A stretch of 64,000 nucleotides of DNA from Synechococcus sp. BL107 (GCF_000153805.1 NZ_DS022298.1:566616-630615); one strand, 5' to 3'; positions 27,202 to 36,792 are shown, counted from the first letter of the stretch. Translations and numbers: made by a program. The notes: generated from the letters alone by a model not told the origin.

Positions 27202-27879
27202 ATGGCTGCATCCATTGCCTTTGAACATCCTTCGATTCAGAAGGCTTGGGATGCTTTCCTAAAACACATCCCGGTGCTCCTGGTGATTTGGGTGGGCAGC
27301 ATCGCCCTGGCTGTCTTGGGTCTCGCCGTATCGGTGCTGATCGTGATGGCTGTGGGGAGCTTGGGGGGTTCCAGTGATTCAGCGTTTTCCCTTGGCGCAA
27401 TCCTGGGTCAACTCGCGCAGATTCCCTTTTCAGTGCTCTCCAGTCTTCTCAGTGTGCTGATGGTGGCGATCCCAGCGGTGTATTACGAACGCGGTGACGT
27501 GGTCACCATCGGGGCGGCGCTGGCGTTGTTGAGAGAACGGTTCTGGCGTTACGTGCTGGCCGGTTTGTTCTTCTCCATCGTGATGACGATCGGTTTGCTC
27601 TTATGCGTTCTGCCTGGCCTGGCCGTGGCCCTCGTTACGCCGGTGTATGTGAACCGGATTTTTGTCACCGAGATGAGCATAGGTGAGGCGTTTTCCCAAG
27701 CGTTCCAGGTGGTGTACCGCTCAGAGAACGGCATGAGTTTTGTGGGGCTTGAGGTGCTTGCGGCCATCGTGGTCACGGTGTTGGCTGCGATCACCTGCGG
27801 TCTTGCTGGGCTTGCGGTGATTCCGATGGCCAGTTTTTACCTTCAAAACATGGCCTATCAGCGTGGCCTCTTGCGCTGA
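27202..27879 (+). CDS. Multi-pass membrane protein, function unknown
   Basis: 225 residues from ATG (MAASIAFEHPSIQKAWDAFLKHIP). Six or so hydrophobic segments, including LVIWVGSIALAVLGLAVSVLIV, a phase of YYERGDVVTIGAALALLRERFW, then YVLAGLFFSIVMTIGLLLCVLPG. The pattern of an amphipathic start, short loops and a GLAVALVTPVYVNRI stretch recalls DUF975-like or glycerophosphodiester-phosphodiesterase membrane domains. It diverges from the thioesterase with a 60-base gap. A loosely similar protein is encoded at 30458-31264. Confidence 0.6.
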   Translation: MAASIAFEHPSIQKAWDAFLKHIPVLLVIWVGSIALAVLGLAVSVLIVMAVGSLGGSSDSAFSLGAILGQLAQIPFSVLSSLLSVLMVAIPAVYYERGDVVTIGAALALLRERFWRYVLAGLFFSIVMTIGLLLCVLPGLAVALVTPVYVNRIFVTEMSIGEAFSQAFQVVYRSENGMSFVGLEVLAAIVVTVLAAITCGLAGLAVIPMASFYLQNMAYQRGLLR

Positions 27880-27880
27880 T

Positions 27881-28216
27881 TTAGGCGCTGGAGGGCCAAG
27901 CATTGAAGCTGAGGCGTAGGAGCCAGTAGGCAAGGAGCGAACAAGTGCCGAGGGCGAGGGTTGGCCTGGCTGCTGCTCTCCGAAAGACACCTCGGGGCAT
28001 GAGCCGCCGCTGGCGAATTGAAACGACAGACCAACCGACCAAGACCGCTGCCAGCACAGGGCCGAACAGATGCCAGTGCATAGCGTCGTGGAGGTCTCCG
28101 GTTAGGGCTGCACTGGTGGCGCGGGTGAGGAAACAGGTGGGGCAGGGGATGCCGGTAAGAGCCCGCAGCGGGCAGCTGAACCCCGGAAGCTGAGGGTGAA
28201 TTCCCTTTAGCCACAA
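27881..28216 (-). CDS. DUF2752 family membrane protein
   Basis: 111 residues if the TTG at 28216 is used. Core FSCPLRALTGIPCPTCFLTRATSAALTGDLHDA is the DUF2752 cysteine-containing signature, followed by HWHLFGPVLAAVLVGWSVV and a further helix. The frame stays open upstream through another hydrophobic stretch (GFLLPAALTGTLWLKG) into ndhH, without ATG, GTG or TTG, so the true start is unclear. Function of the family is unknown. Confidence 0.72.
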   Translation of the reverse strand: MWLKGIHPQLPGFSCPLRALTGIPCPTCFLTRATSAALTGDLHDAMHWHLFGPVLAAVLVGWSVVSIRQRRLMPRGVFRRAAARPTLALGTCSLLAYWLLRLSFNAWPSSA

Positions 28217-28346
28217 CGTTCCTGTGAGCGCAGCGGGAAGCAGAAAACCTGTGCGCTGAATGTGTTGAAGGAAACGATTCAGTGTTGAGAGTCCTGTGCT
28301 GGCGTTTCCCAGTGTGACAAGCCTCTCTGGCAGTTCACTGCCTGGA

Positions 28347-29531
28347 TCAGCGGTCCACAGATCCCATGATCACGTCGATGGAGCCCAGGATGGCCATGAT
28401 GTCGGCCACCTTGTGTCCCTTCAGGATGTGGGGAAGGATCTGGAGGTTGTTGCTATCAGCAGCCCGGATCTTGAACCGCCAGGGGGTGACGTCGTTGTTG
28501 CCCTGCAAGAACACGCCAATTTCGCCTTTGCCTGATTCGAGTCGGGTGTAGAGCTCTCCGTTAGGGATCTTGAAGGTGGGAGCCACCTTTTTCGCCACAT
28601 ACTGGAAGTCAAATCCAGCCGCGTCGCTGCCCTTGCCCTCATTCAGACGCTTCGCTTCGAGATTTTCCGTGGGACCGCCAGGAATCATGTCGCAGGCTTG
28701 GCGAAGAATTTTGAGCGATTGACGCATTTCTTCGATGCGCACGCGATAACGCGCGAAGCAGTCGCCTTCCTTCTCCCAGGCCACCTGCCAGTCGAAGTCG
28801 TCGTAGCACTCGTAGTGATCCACCTTGCGAAGGTCCCATGGCACTCCTGAGGCGCGCAGCATCGGACCACTCAGGCTCCAGTTGATCGCATCTTTGGTTT
28901 CGATCGTGCCCAAACCCTCGATTCGGCGGCGGAAGATTGGGTTATTGGTAATCAGCTTTTCGTATTCGTCGATCTTGGGGGCGAACCAGTCGCAGAAATC
29001 ACGGCATTTTTCAAGCCAACCCCAGGGCAAATCTGCTGCTACGCCACCAATCCGGAAGTAGTTGTTATTGATCAGCCGCTGTCCTGTGGCCGCTTCCCAG
29101 AGGTCGTAAATCATCTCCCGCTCTCGGAAGATGTAGAAAAATGGCGTCTGGGCGCCAACGTCTGCGAGGAAGGGGCCAAGCCAGAGCAGGTGGTTGGCGA
29201 TCCGGTTGAGCTCCAGCATCAGCACTCGGATGTAGCTGGCGCGTTTTGGCACGGGAATGTTGGCCAGTTTTTCCGGCGCGTTCACGACGACAGCTTCGTA
29301 AAACATGCCGGCCGCGTAATCCATGCGGCTCACATAGGGCACAAACATCACGTTCGTGCGGTTCTCGGCAATCTTCTCCATGCCGCGGTGGAGATAGCCG
29401 ATCACCGGCTCGCAATCCACCACGTCTTCGCCATCCAGGGTGACCACCAGCCTCAGCACCCCATGCATGGAGGGGTGATGGGGTCCGAAGTTCACCACCA
29501 TGGGCTCCGTGCGCGTTTCCAGCTGCGTCAT
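28347..29531 (-). CDS. ndhH: NAD(P)H-quinone oxidoreductase subunit H (NDH-1, 49 kDa type)
   Basis: 394 residues. Starts [28 protein letters not shown] and includes [34 protein letters not shown] and the C-terminal [12 protein letters not shown]. Peripheral-arm subunit of the photosynthetic NDH-1 complex that passes electrons to plastoquinone in cyclic flow, respiration and CO2 uptake. Diverges from rsmH. Confidence 0.97.
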   Translation of the reverse strand: MTQLETRTEPMVVNFGPHHPSMHGVLRLVVTLDGEDVVDCEPVIGYLHRGMEKIAENRTNVMFVPYVSRMDYAAGMFYEAVVVNAPEKLANIPVPKRASYIRVLMLELNRIANHLLWLGPFLADVGAQTPFFYIFREREMIYDLWEAATGQRLINNNYFRIGGVAADLPWGWLEKCRDFCDWFAPKIDEYEKLITNNPIFRRRIEGLGTIETKDAINWSLSGPMLRASGVPWDLRKVDHYECYDDFDWQVAWEKEGDCFARYRVRIEEMRQSLKILRQACDMIPGGPTENLEAKRLNEGKGSDAAGFDFQYVAKKVAPTFKIPNGELYTRLESGKGEIGVFLQGNNDVTPWRFKIRAADSNNLQILPHILKGHKVADIMAILGSIDVIMGSVDR

Positions 29532-29586
29532 GGGGAGCCCAGGTGCAATCGATGTATAGATCTTAGGTAGTCCTTGCCGATGGCCT

Positions 29587-30471
29587 GTGCCTCCTTTCAG
29601 CCACGTGCCTGTTTTGGCCGATGCCGTGGTGGCTGGAGCTGAGCACTTGCCCCATCAAAACGGCGTCTTGATCGATGCCACCCTCGGCGGTGGCGGCCAC
29701 AGCGCCCTGTTACTGGAGCGTTTCCCTGGCTTCCATCTGATCGGACTCGACCAAGACCCCACGGCCCGGGCCGCAGCGGCTGAGCGATTGGCTGCGTTTG
29801 GTGATCGCGTTGAAATTTTGGCGACCAACTTCGCGAGCTACACCCCACCTGCCCCGGTTTTGATGGTGCTTGCCGACCTCGGGGTGAGCAGTCCACAGCT
29901 GGATGTAGCGGAGCGGGGTTTCAGCTTTCGTCTGGATGGTCCCCTCGACATGCGGATGAATCCTGGCAGTGATGCGGAAACTGCGGCTGAGCTGATCGAC
30001 CGGTTGGAGGAGAACGCGTTGGCGGATCTGATTTATGGCTATGGGGAAGAGCGTTTATCCCGCCGCATTGCCCGACGGATCAAGGCCGACTTGGCGGCCC
30101 AGGGCCCCTATGAGGGCACGGCAGCGTTGGCTTACGCCGTTGCCGGGTGCTACCCGCCGAAGGCCCGTCGCGGTCGCATCCATCCGGCAACGCGAACGTT
30201 TCAGGCGTTGCGGATTGCGGTCAACGATGAGCTCGCCGTGTTGGATCGATTGTTGGACCAGGCACCGGACTGGCTCGAACCAGGAGGGGTGATGGGGGTG
30301 ATCAGTTTCCATTCACTCGAGGATCGGCGTGTGAAAACGGCGTTTCTGCAGGATGAGCGGTTGGAGCGCATCACGCGTAAACCAACGGTGGCAACGGAAG
30401 ATGAACAGGACAGCAACCCCCGCAGCAGAAGCGCCAAATGGCGTTTGGCGCGTCGCGTCAACGGTCTTTGA
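29587..30471 (+). CDS. rsmH: 16S rRNA (cytosine1402-N4)-methyltransferase
   Basis: 294 residues from [28 protein letters not shown] (SAM site), [37 protein letters not shown]-type motif [18 protein letters not shown] and [13 protein letters not shown] are all present. Methylates C1402 of 16S rRNA. Not next to a cell-wall cluster here. Last 14 bases overlap the convergent membrane-protein gene. Confidence 0.96.
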   Translation: MPPFSHVPVLADAVVAGAEHLPHQNGVLIDATLGGGGHSALLLERFPGFHLIGLDQDPTARAAAAERLAAFGDRVEILATNFASYTPPAPVLMVLADLGVSSPQLDVAERGFSFRLDGPLDMRMNPGSDAETAAELIDRLEENALADLIYGYGEERLSRRIARRIKADLAAQGPYEGTAALAYAVAGCYPPKARRGRIHPATRTFQALRIAVNDELAVLDRLLDQAPDWLEPGGVMGVISFHSLEDRRVKTAFLQDERLERITRKPTVATEDEQDSNPRSRSAKWRLARRVNGL

Positions 30472-31264
30472 GCAGGCCCGTTTGGTCGTCGGCGCTAAAC
30501 AGTTGTCTGTAGGCGGCACCGGTGATGCACAGGCATACGGGAGCCGCGGCGACGAGGCCGACGAAGCAGGCCAAAACGCCTAGAAGCAAGATGAGTGCCT
30601 GCAGCGTCAATAGGCCGAACACTTGCCACCACTGGCCCTGAACCACCATCAATCCATGGCGGATGGTGGCAAGAGGGCCGCGACCGTCGAGGAGGGCGAT
30701 GAAGCCAAGAAAGCTTTGGTTCACTTGGATATAAAGGCCTCCAAGTGCTGTGAAAACAACAATCGCCACCGCGAAGGGATTGGTGGTCACCTGCTGGAGC
30801 AAACGCGGGCCGACATCGCTGAAGGCCTCAGTGATCCGTGGATCGGTGGGATCCACGGTGAGAGCCAGGTTTGCGATTGGGGTGAATAAACCCCAGGCAT
30901 CGGCTGCGGTGAGGCTGGCGAAGATCAAACCGAAAACAATCGGCACCAGTAAAAGGGTGAGAACGATTTGGCTGCTGAATAGTCGCCAAATAGCAGGCCA
31001 GTTCAACTGAATAAAGTCCTGGAATCGGGGTGCCTCACCGTTGAGCGCAATCCACGATCCGCGAATTAAACCAACCGCCCCCCAAAGGTTCACCAAAGCA
31101 CTCAACAAGCTGCCCACGCCAGGGAGTGGGAGGACCGCTAACAGCTGGCTGAGCACTCCAGTGAGGAGCACAAAACCAACAAAGGTCCAGGGAGCTCGGC
31201 GGAATGCGGTCCATCCCTCCTCAATGGCAGTGCCGATGAATAGTTGGGCACGTTCGCTGCTCAT
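30458..31264 (-). CDS. Multi-pass membrane protein, function unknown
   Basis: 268 residues. N-terminus [28 protein letters not shown], then several helices with long hydrophobic runs ([50 protein letters not shown]) and a final [22 protein letters not shown]. Its helical layout and the motif of a final [18 protein letters not shown] loop resemble DUF975-type proteins, as does the protein at 27202. No catalytic residues stand out. Overlaps rsmH by 14 bases. Confidence 0.6.
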   Translation of the reverse strand: MSSERAQLFIGTAIEEGWTAFRRAPWTFVGFVLLTGVLSQLLAVLPLPGVGSLLSALVNLWGAVGLIRGSWIALNGEAPRFQDFIQLNWPAIWRLFSSQIVLTLLLVPIVFGLIFASLTAADAWGLFTPIANLALTVDPTDPRITEAFSDVGPRLLQQVTTNPFAVAIVVFTALGGLYIQVNQSFLGFIALLDGRGPLATIRHGLMVVQGQWWQVFGLLTLQALILLLGVLACFVGLVAAAPVCLCITGAAYRQLFSADDQTGLLKDR

Positions 31265-31308
31265 CTTGGAGAGACGGTGAAAGGACGACTGGGCCGACCG
31301 TAGGGAGC

Positions 31309-32442
31309 TCAGGTTTGTTGTGCAGCCACGGCCTCAACGATGCATGCGATGGCTTGTTCGACTGCGCTGGCCGTGGTCGAACGTCCCAGGCTGAGGCGAA
31401 GGGAGGCCTCGGCGTCGGCGCGGGACCGTCCGAGGGCTTGGAGCACATGGGATGGTGCGCCGTTGCTGCAGGCGGAACCGCTGCTGCAGGCGAGATGGGG
31501 CCGAAGGCTGCGATGGAGGCGGCTGCCGCTCACGCCTGGAAGGGTGATGTTGAGGTTGTGGGCTAAGCGCGGAGCTGCGGCACCGTTGCGTTCTATGGAG
31601 GGGAGTTGATCGTTAAGCCCGTTCCAGAGTTGATCCCGCAGCCCAGAAAGCCGTCTTTGACGTTCGTCTCGATCCGCCATGGCCTGTTGTACAGCCGCCG
31701 CAAAGCCCACGATCAAGGGGCTGGGCAGCGTGCCGGCGCGCAGGCCTGCTTCCTGCCCACCTCCCCATTGCAGGGGCTCCAGCTCGAGCCCCTCGCGGAT
31801 CATTAGGGCGCCGATGCCTTTGGGGCCATAGAGCTTGTGAGCGCTGAGGCTGACGAGATCAAGCCCCAGGTTGTCGGGTTCAAGCGCAATGTGTCCAAAG
31901 GCTTGGGCTGCATCGCTATGAAAGACGACCCCACGGTCTCGGCAGATCTCTGCGAGTTCCTTCAGGGGCTGCAAGACACCGATTTCGTTGTTGGCGGCCA
32001 TCACGCTCACCAGACGTGTGTCCGGCCTGATTGCTTCCTCCAGTTGGGCTGGAGTGATTAAGCCATTGGGCTGGGGCGTTAGCAGCGAAATCTGGAATCC
32101 TTCCCGATGGAGTTGGGCGAGGGGATCCAACACAGCGTGGTGTTCCGTCCTCACGCTGATCAGGTGACCGCCACCGTGAGTTCGCGCATGGCCAAGCAAG
32201 GCCAAATTGTTGGCTTCGGTAGCGCCACTGGTGAAAATCAATCGATTGGGATCGATGCAGAGGGCCTCTGCGATTTGGCGCCGCGCCAGGGCAATGGCTG
32301 CCGATGCGGTGAGGCCTTGGCGATGTTGACGGCTCGACGGATTACCCCAATGCTCAGTCCAATAGGGCGCCATCGCTTCCACCACCTCCGCTGAGCAGGG
32401 GGTGGTGGCTTGGAAATCAAAAGCGAGGGGCGCGCCGCTCAG
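31309..32442 (-). CDS. Cysteine desulfurase (NifS/IscS-like), start codon unclear
   Basis: 377 residues if a CTG at 32442 is used. FDFQATTPCSAEVVEAM matches the family N-terminus, NEIGVLQPL, HSDAAQAFGH, the PLP lysine in SLSAHKLYGPKGIGAL, and the cysteine loop ACSSGSACSNGAPSHVL. It supplies persulfide sulfur for Fe-S clusters and thiolation. No ATG or GTG lies in frame near the expected start; the only TTG (32592) would add a 50-residue low-complexity Gln/Arg/His tail lying over the divergent gene. The start therefore needs experiment or comparison. Confidence 0.85.
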   Translation of the reverse strand: MSGAPLAFDFQATTPCSAEVVEAMAPYWTEHWGNPSSRQHRQGLTASAAIALARRQIAEALCIDPNRLIFTSGATEANNLALLGHARTHGGGHLISVRTEHHAVLDPLAQLHREGFQISLLTPQPNGLITPAQLEEAIRPDTRLVSVMAANNEIGVLQPLKELAEICRDRGVVFHSDAAQAFGHIALEPDNLGLDLVSLSAHKLYGPKGIGALMIREGLELEPLQWGGGQEAGLRAGTLPSPLIVGFAAAVQQAMADRDERQRRLSGLRDQLWNGLNDQLPSIERNGAAAPRLAHNLNITLPGVSGSRLHRSLRPHLACSSGSACSNGAPSHVLQALGRSRADAEASLRLSLGRSTTASAVEQAIACIVEAVAAQQT

Positions 32443-32493
32443 TGGGGGTTGGCAACTGTTGCGATCATGATTGGCGTTGTGTTCCTTCCTCGC

Positions 32494-33024
32494 ATGGGTC
32501 TGCGTTTCCCGATGGCTCGGCTGGGTTTGGGTCTTGGCCTTGGGTTGGCGCTGCTGCTGGCCCCGCTGGCGGCAGTGGCGATTAGCCGTCAAGAGGTGCT
32601 GGAGCGGATGAAACAGTCGAGACCCAAGGATTTGCAGGTGCTGTTGGAGGAGCCGGATGCTGGTGGCCCTCGCATCATTGGCATTTATGGGATCAAGCCC
32701 GGAGGGGTCGATGGAACCTTGCGCAGCTACAGCCTTTGGGAAGAATCCCCGTCCGATTTGAATGTCTATGTGGAATCGGTGAATTGCGGTGTCGACAACC
32801 CTTTACGGGTGAAGCGCACGCTTTCAGCGGTGTTCGTTCGGCATTTGAATCCCGGTGGCCCGATCCTGGAGGGCAATCGAGAAGACCACTTGGTGTGGTG
32901 GGCCGCCTGTGTGCCGGAAGTGGCGGGAACCGACCCTGCCACCTTGCGTAACAAAGCCCTGGAACTGGGCTTTTCCACCCTGCTGTCCGAACGCCAGGAG
33001 CAGTTACCCGCACTGGCCCCTTAA
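32494..33024 (+). CDS. Secreted protein of unknown function
   Basis: 176 residues from ATG 32494 (32467 and 32512 are in-frame alternatives). Signal peptide LGLGLGLGLALLLAPLAAVA, then a mature part with QEVLERMKQSRPKDLQVLLEEPD, IIGIYGIKPGG, and VNCGVDNPLRVKRTL. Two cysteines (NCGV and WWAACVPE) could form a disulfide in the periplasm. I do not recognise a family. Followed 39 bases on by the response-regulator gene. Confidence 0.65.
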   Translation: MGLRFPMARLGLGLGLGLALLLAPLAAVAISRQEVLERMKQSRPKDLQVLLEEPDAGGPRIIGIYGIKPGGVDGTLRSYSLWEESPSDLNVYVESVNCGVDNPLRVKRTLSAVFVRHLNPGGPILEGNREDHLVWWAACVPEVAGTDPATLRNKALELGFSTLLSERQEQLPALAP

Positions 33025-33063
33025 GCGCAACCTCCATACATTGACTGCAGAGCGACTCCAGTC

Positions 33064-33801
33064 ATGAGCGACGCCCCGATTCCCCCCACTGAAGAGCAAG
33101 AGGCACCGCCTCCGGCACCAAGGTTGCTCCTTGTGGACGACGAGCCCGGGCTGCGCACGGCGGTTCAGGCCTATCTCGAGGATGAGGGGTTCGATGTCGC
33201 CACCGCGGTGGATGGAGAGGAAGGATTCACCAAGGCGCAGCAGATGTTGCCCGATGTGGTGATCAGCGACGTGATGATGCCTCGGCTGGATGGCTATGGC
33301 CTGCTGAAGAAATTGCGGGATGACGAACGGCTCGGCGGCACGCCTGTGATTTTCTTAACGGCAAAGGGCATGACGGCTGATCGCACCCAGGGCTACATGG
33401 CTGGGGTGGATGACTACATCCCGAAGCCGTTCGATCCCGATGAGCTGGTGGCGCGGGTGCGCAATGTGGCGCAACGGCAGCATCGGCTGTTACAGGAGGC
33501 GGCCCGCTTCGCTGATACGGATATGGGGCAGATGGCGAAGCAGATCACAGAGATCCGCTCCTTGTTGGCCCAGGCGGAAGCCTTGCCCTCCAAGGATCCT
33601 GTGGTGCATAGCTTTACGCCGCGGGAGGCGAGTGTGCTGCAGTTGGTGGCGGAGGGGTTGATGAACAAAGAAATTGCCCGGCAACTGGAAACTTCGATCC
33701 GCAATGTGGAGAAGTACGTGAGCCGTTTGTTCAATAAAACCGGCACCTCCAGCCGCACGGAATTGGTGCGTTATGCCCTCGAACATCGACTGGTGACCTG
33801 A
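33064..33801 (+). CDS. Response regulator, REC plus LuxR-type HTH (Ycf29-like)
   Basis: 245 residues. Proline-rich start, then receiver domain: LLLVDDEPG acidic pair, phospho-acceptor Asp in VVISDVMMPRLDGY, FLTAKG and the KPF lysine. The C-terminal domain has FTPREASVLQLVAEGLMNKEIARQL...NVEKYVSRLF, a LuxR/NarL HTH. The nearest match I recall is Ycf29/NarL-type cyanobacterial regulators. No sensor kinase lies beside it. Stop overlaps the start of the RluA-like gene. Confidence 0.85.
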   Translation: MSDAPIPPTEEQEAPPPAPRLLLVDDEPGLRTAVQAYLEDEGFDVATAVDGEEGFTKAQQMLPDVVISDVMMPRLDGYGLLKKLRDDERLGGTPVIFLTAKGMTADRTQGYMAGVDDYIPKPFDPDELVARVRNVAQRQHRLLQEAARFADTDMGQMAKQITEIRSLLAQAEALPSKDPVVHSFTPREASVLQLVAEGLMNKEIARQLETSIRNVEKYVSRLFNKTGTSSRTELVRYALEHRLVT

Positions 33802-34748
33802 TGGCTGATGGGGTTGCCGGTTGGAGGCAGGGCTGGCGGCCGGCAGCACGCAATGCAGGTTGGGCCCATCACGATCGGGTCTTGCGCCATGGCGAGGGTG
33901 AATGGTTAAGCCAATGGATGGCAAACCGTTATCAGCATTCCGATGTAACCGTTTGGTTGGGTCGGATTGCTGCCGGTGAACTGCATCGCAATGGTGAACC
34001 GTTGCGGGGGGATACCCAGCTGGCCAGTGGGGATGAGATTCGTTGGCAAAGGCCACCGTGGCTTGAGGAGGCCATACCGGATCAATGGGACACCATTCAT
34101 GACGATGGTGATCTCTTGGTGATTAACAAGCCATCGGGGCTGCCGGTGATGCCTGGAGGCGGTTTTTTGGAACACACGCTCACTGCATTGCTGGCATCCA
34201 CGGGGGCGAAACCAGTGCATCGGCTGGGCCGGTTTACGTCGGGATTGCAGGTGTGCGCGAGGACGGCAGCAACCCGGGCAGCGCTGTCAAAACAGTTCCG
34301 ACCAGACAGTCGCTGTCAGAAGATTTATCAGGCTTGGGCCCATCGGGTGGAGGGCTTGGAGCCCGGCAAAAGCTTGGTGGTGAGTACTGATGTGGTGGAG
34401 CGTCAGCATCCGTTGCTGGGTTGGCTTTGGGGGCCAGAACCGCGGGACAAGGAACCGACTCGGAAGCGGCTCACGGCCCACTCCACGGTCCGATTGTTAG
34501 ACCGTTGCGCTGCTGGCGATCGGCTTGAGGTGACAATCCGTACTGGGCGGCCCCATCAGATCCGAATTCATTTAGCCCAATTGGGTAGTCCTCTGTTGGG
34601 AGATCCGTTGTATCTCCTCAATCGAAAGATTTCCGACCATGCGACACCGGGGGATGGGGGATATGGCTTGCATGCATGGCGGCTGGATGGACTAACGGCT
34701 GGAGGCTTATCGTTGCAGGCCGCCCTGCCTAAAAGTTTCAACGCTTAA
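33801..34748 (+). CDS. RluA-family pseudouridine-synthase-like protein lacking the catalytic Asp
   Basis: 315 residues. S4-like start (HGEGEWLSQWMANRYQHSDVTVWLGRIAAGELHRNGEPL) then INKPSGLPVMPGGGF, and the signature VHRLGRFTSGLQV at 139-151. In active RluA enzymes this reads HRLDxxTSG, with Asp catalytic; G143 is here. The later TGRPHQIRIHLAQLGSPLLGDPLY is intact. It may bind RNA without isomerising it, or belong to the HRLGR-type subfamily also seen in plants. Starts on the last base of the response-regulator gene. Confidence 0.8.
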   Translation: MADGVAGWRQGWRPAARNAGWAHHDRVLRHGEGEWLSQWMANRYQHSDVTVWLGRIAAGELHRNGEPLRGDTQLASGDEIRWQRPPWLEEAIPDQWDTIHDDGDLLVINKPSGLPVMPGGGFLEHTLTALLASTGAKPVHRLGRFTSGLQVCARTAATRAALSKQFRPDSRCQKIYQAWAHRVEGLEPGKSLVVSTDVVERQHPLLGWLWGPEPRDKEPTRKRLTAHSTVRLLDRCAAGDRLEVTIRTGRPHQIRIHLAQLGSPLLGDPLYLLNRKISDHATPGDGGYGLHAWRLDGLTAGGLSLQAALPKSFNA

Positions 34749-34898
34749 GGAGTGATTTCGGCAAAATAAATGCGCTTAAAGCTGTCCTTATGTATGAATT
34801 TGTTCGTCCAAAATTTAGGTTTTGCGTACGGTAAAAGGCGGGTAAATTGCTAATTTTAAGGCGAGATTAGATCCTGTAAAGTGATGAATCTCGGCGAT

Positions 34899-35612
34899 CT
34901 ATTTCTTGCTGAATTCGATCAAGCGAGAGAAGTAGAAAGGGGCCTTGTTTAGGCTGCGACGCACCAACTGAAAGCCGCAAGATTCAGCTGCTTTTACGAT
35001 GCCGTCTTCTTTGAGGGTGTAAGCCCGGGTGGTTTTGCTTGGGCCTGGGAACAGCTCACCGATGCTTTTTAAAAGCGCCAGCAGCGGTGTGTAAGGGGCA
35101 AAGCTCACAATGAGTCGCTGCTCTGTGAGCCCGCAGAGATGCTTCACCATCTCCTCGGCCGGTTTCTGGGGGTAGTGGATGAATACATCCAGGCAGCACA
35201 CGGTGTGAAAAGAGCCGCTAAGGCTCTCTAAATCACTGGCAAAGAAGTTCAATTTGGCCATGTCGAGACCGTTCTCCCGTGCGCGGCGATCGGCTTCCTT
35301 CGCCATGGCCTCTGAAATATCGCTGGCTTGAATGGAACCGGCTCCCATGGCAGCCAGCGGCAAACTGAGGCTGCCGACGCCGCAGCCGGCATCACAGAAG
35401 CTCGCGTTGTTGAGTTCGCCGCTCTTCTCAATCCAGGCCAGCACCTCATCCACGGTCTTTTGATGGCCGATGCGGATGTTGCGCTGCACTTTGTTGACGT
35501 TGTCGCTTTCGCTGTAGATGCGATTCCAGCGATCAAATCCTGTGGTTTCGAAGTAACCCTTGACTTCTTGCTTCTCAGCCTGCGTCTGCTCCAGGAGCTG
35601 ATCGGAGTCCAT
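34899..35612 (-). CDS. chlM: Magnesium-protoporphyrin IX methyltransferase
   Basis: 237 residues from ATG (MDSDQLLEQTQAEKQEVKGYFETTGFDRWNRIYS). SAM motif FCDAGCGVGSLSLPLA, then CCLDVFIHYPQKPAEEMV, and IVSFAPYTPLLALLKSIGELFPGPSKTTRAY, all diagnostic of BchM/ChlM. Makes Mg-protoporphyrin monomethyl ester in chlorophyll synthesis. A 150-base AT-rich gap without visible signals separates it from the convergent RluA-like gene. Confidence 0.95.
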   Translation of the reverse strand: MDSDQLLEQTQAEKQEVKGYFETTGFDRWNRIYSESDNVNKVQRNIRIGHQKTVDEVLAWIEKSGELNNASFCDAGCGVGSLSLPLAAMGAGSIQASDISEAMAKEADRRARENGLDMAKLNFFASDLESLSGSFHTVCCLDVFIHYPQKPAEEMVKHLCGLTEQRLIVSFAPYTPLLALLKSIGELFPGPSKTTRAYTLKEDGIVKAAESCGFQLVRRSLNKAPFYFSRLIEFSKK

Positions 35613-35640
35613 GGGGGTGAGGCGCTGAGACCGCGAGATC

Positions 35641-36792
35641 CTAAGCAGCGTTGGCCCACTGCAAATCACCGTCAGCGTTTTGTGTCCATCGCAGGAGGTC
35701 TGATAACGGTTGTCCGAGTAATGCCTCTTGGATGTTGCAAGTGGATTGGATCACCTGGCGAGGAGCAATCGTGGCGCTCCAAATCGCTGGCCCAATCTCC
35801 TTGCTCCAGCGGGCAAGGCGTTTTACCCCTTCGAGCTGCGGCAGTGTTACCCCCGCCAAGGTTCCATCCTCCAGGCGGCACGTTCCATTCGTCACGAGCA
35901 GGGTTCGTTCATCCCAGCGATGGGTTCCATCGGCGAGCCCATAGGGCGCCAGGGCATCGCTCACCAGCACGATTTGGCTTGGGGCAAGTCGTTGCAGCAA
36001 CACCGCCATCGTGGGGTCGACATGCACGCCATCGGCGATCAGTCCTAGGGCGATGTTGCCGTTTCGACAGGCTTCGCCGACTGGGCCCGGCGCGCGGTGA
36101 TGGAGGCCTGGCATGGCATTAAAAGCATGGGTCAGCATGCCCACCCCCTGGCTGAACGCTTGGCCAGCGGTGTTTGCGTTGGCGGCGCTATGCCCGAGGG
36201 CCACCGTGATCCCCAACTCCCTCAGCCGCTGAATCACTGCATCGGCTCCCACCAGTTCTGGGGCCAGGGTCATCAAGGAAATCTCGGATTCGAAGCCGTT
36301 GATGCGTGTCTCCAAGGCCGTGAGGGTTGGGCTGGCCAGGTGCTCCCGTGGATGGGCGCCCCGGCGTGATTCCGCCAGAAATGGACCTTCAAGGTGGGCC
36401 CCCAAAAGTCGACAGCGACCAGCGCGATGCTGCGTCCTGGCTTCTCGTAAAACGGCGAGGGCATTGCGAAGGGGCTTGATTCCGCAAGTCACCAAGGTTG
36501 GGGCAATCGCTTCGACGCCATCGCTCCAGAGCAAATCCAGCAGCTCCATGAGTCGCGGTAGGTCATGGGGTGTCAGTTCGGGGAAGGCCAAGCCCAAGCC
36601 CCCATTGATTTGTAAATCGATGCCACGGGGGCTGATCCAGTCGCCGTTCCAGTTGTTCTCTGCCTGAGATGTCCCCGAGCCCATGGGACCCAAAGCGGTC
36701 ACGACTCCCTCGATGTTGAGGTCCAGCCAGTGCTGACGTTTTGTCGCACCACCCAAGGGTGCGGGGAGGCGCACATTGGTGATCCGTCGCAT
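35641..36792 (-). CDS. nagA: N-acetylglucosamine-6-phosphate deacetylase
   Basis: 383 residues. Amidohydrolase fold: PGRIDLQING-type GIDLQINGGLGLAF, LLGAHLEGPFLAESRRGAHP with the metal Glu, TVALGHSAANANTAGQAF, LTHAFNAMPGLHHRAPG and catalytic Asp in LVSDALAPYGL. Deacetylates GlcNAc-6-P on the way to amino-sugar recycling or UDP-GlcNAc. Same strand as chlM, 28 bases apart. Confidence 0.93.
   Translation of the reverse strand: MRRITNVRLPAPLGGATKRQHWLDLNIEGVVTALGPMGSGTSQAENNWNGDWISPRGIDLQINGGLGLAFPELTPHDLPRLMELLDLLWSDGVEAIAPTLVTCGIKPLRNALAVLREARTQHRAGRCRLLGAHLEGPFLAESRRGAHPREHLASPTLTALETRINGFESEISLMTLAPELVGADAVIQRLRELGITVALGHSAANANTAGQAFSQGVGMLTHAFNAMPGLHHRAPGPVGEACRNGNIALGLIADGVHVDPTMAVLLQRLAPSQIVLVSDALAPYGLADGTHRWDERTLLVTNGTCRLEDGTLAGVTLPQLEGVKRLARWSKEIGPAIWSATIAPRQVIQSTCNIQEALLGQPLSDLLRWTQNADGDLQWANAA

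Noticed and set aside
34749-34898. AT-rich gap between the RluA-like gene and chlM as a small RNA or gene
   Set aside because: No hairpin with T-run, NtcA box or reading frame with a ribosome site was found; composition alone is not evidence.
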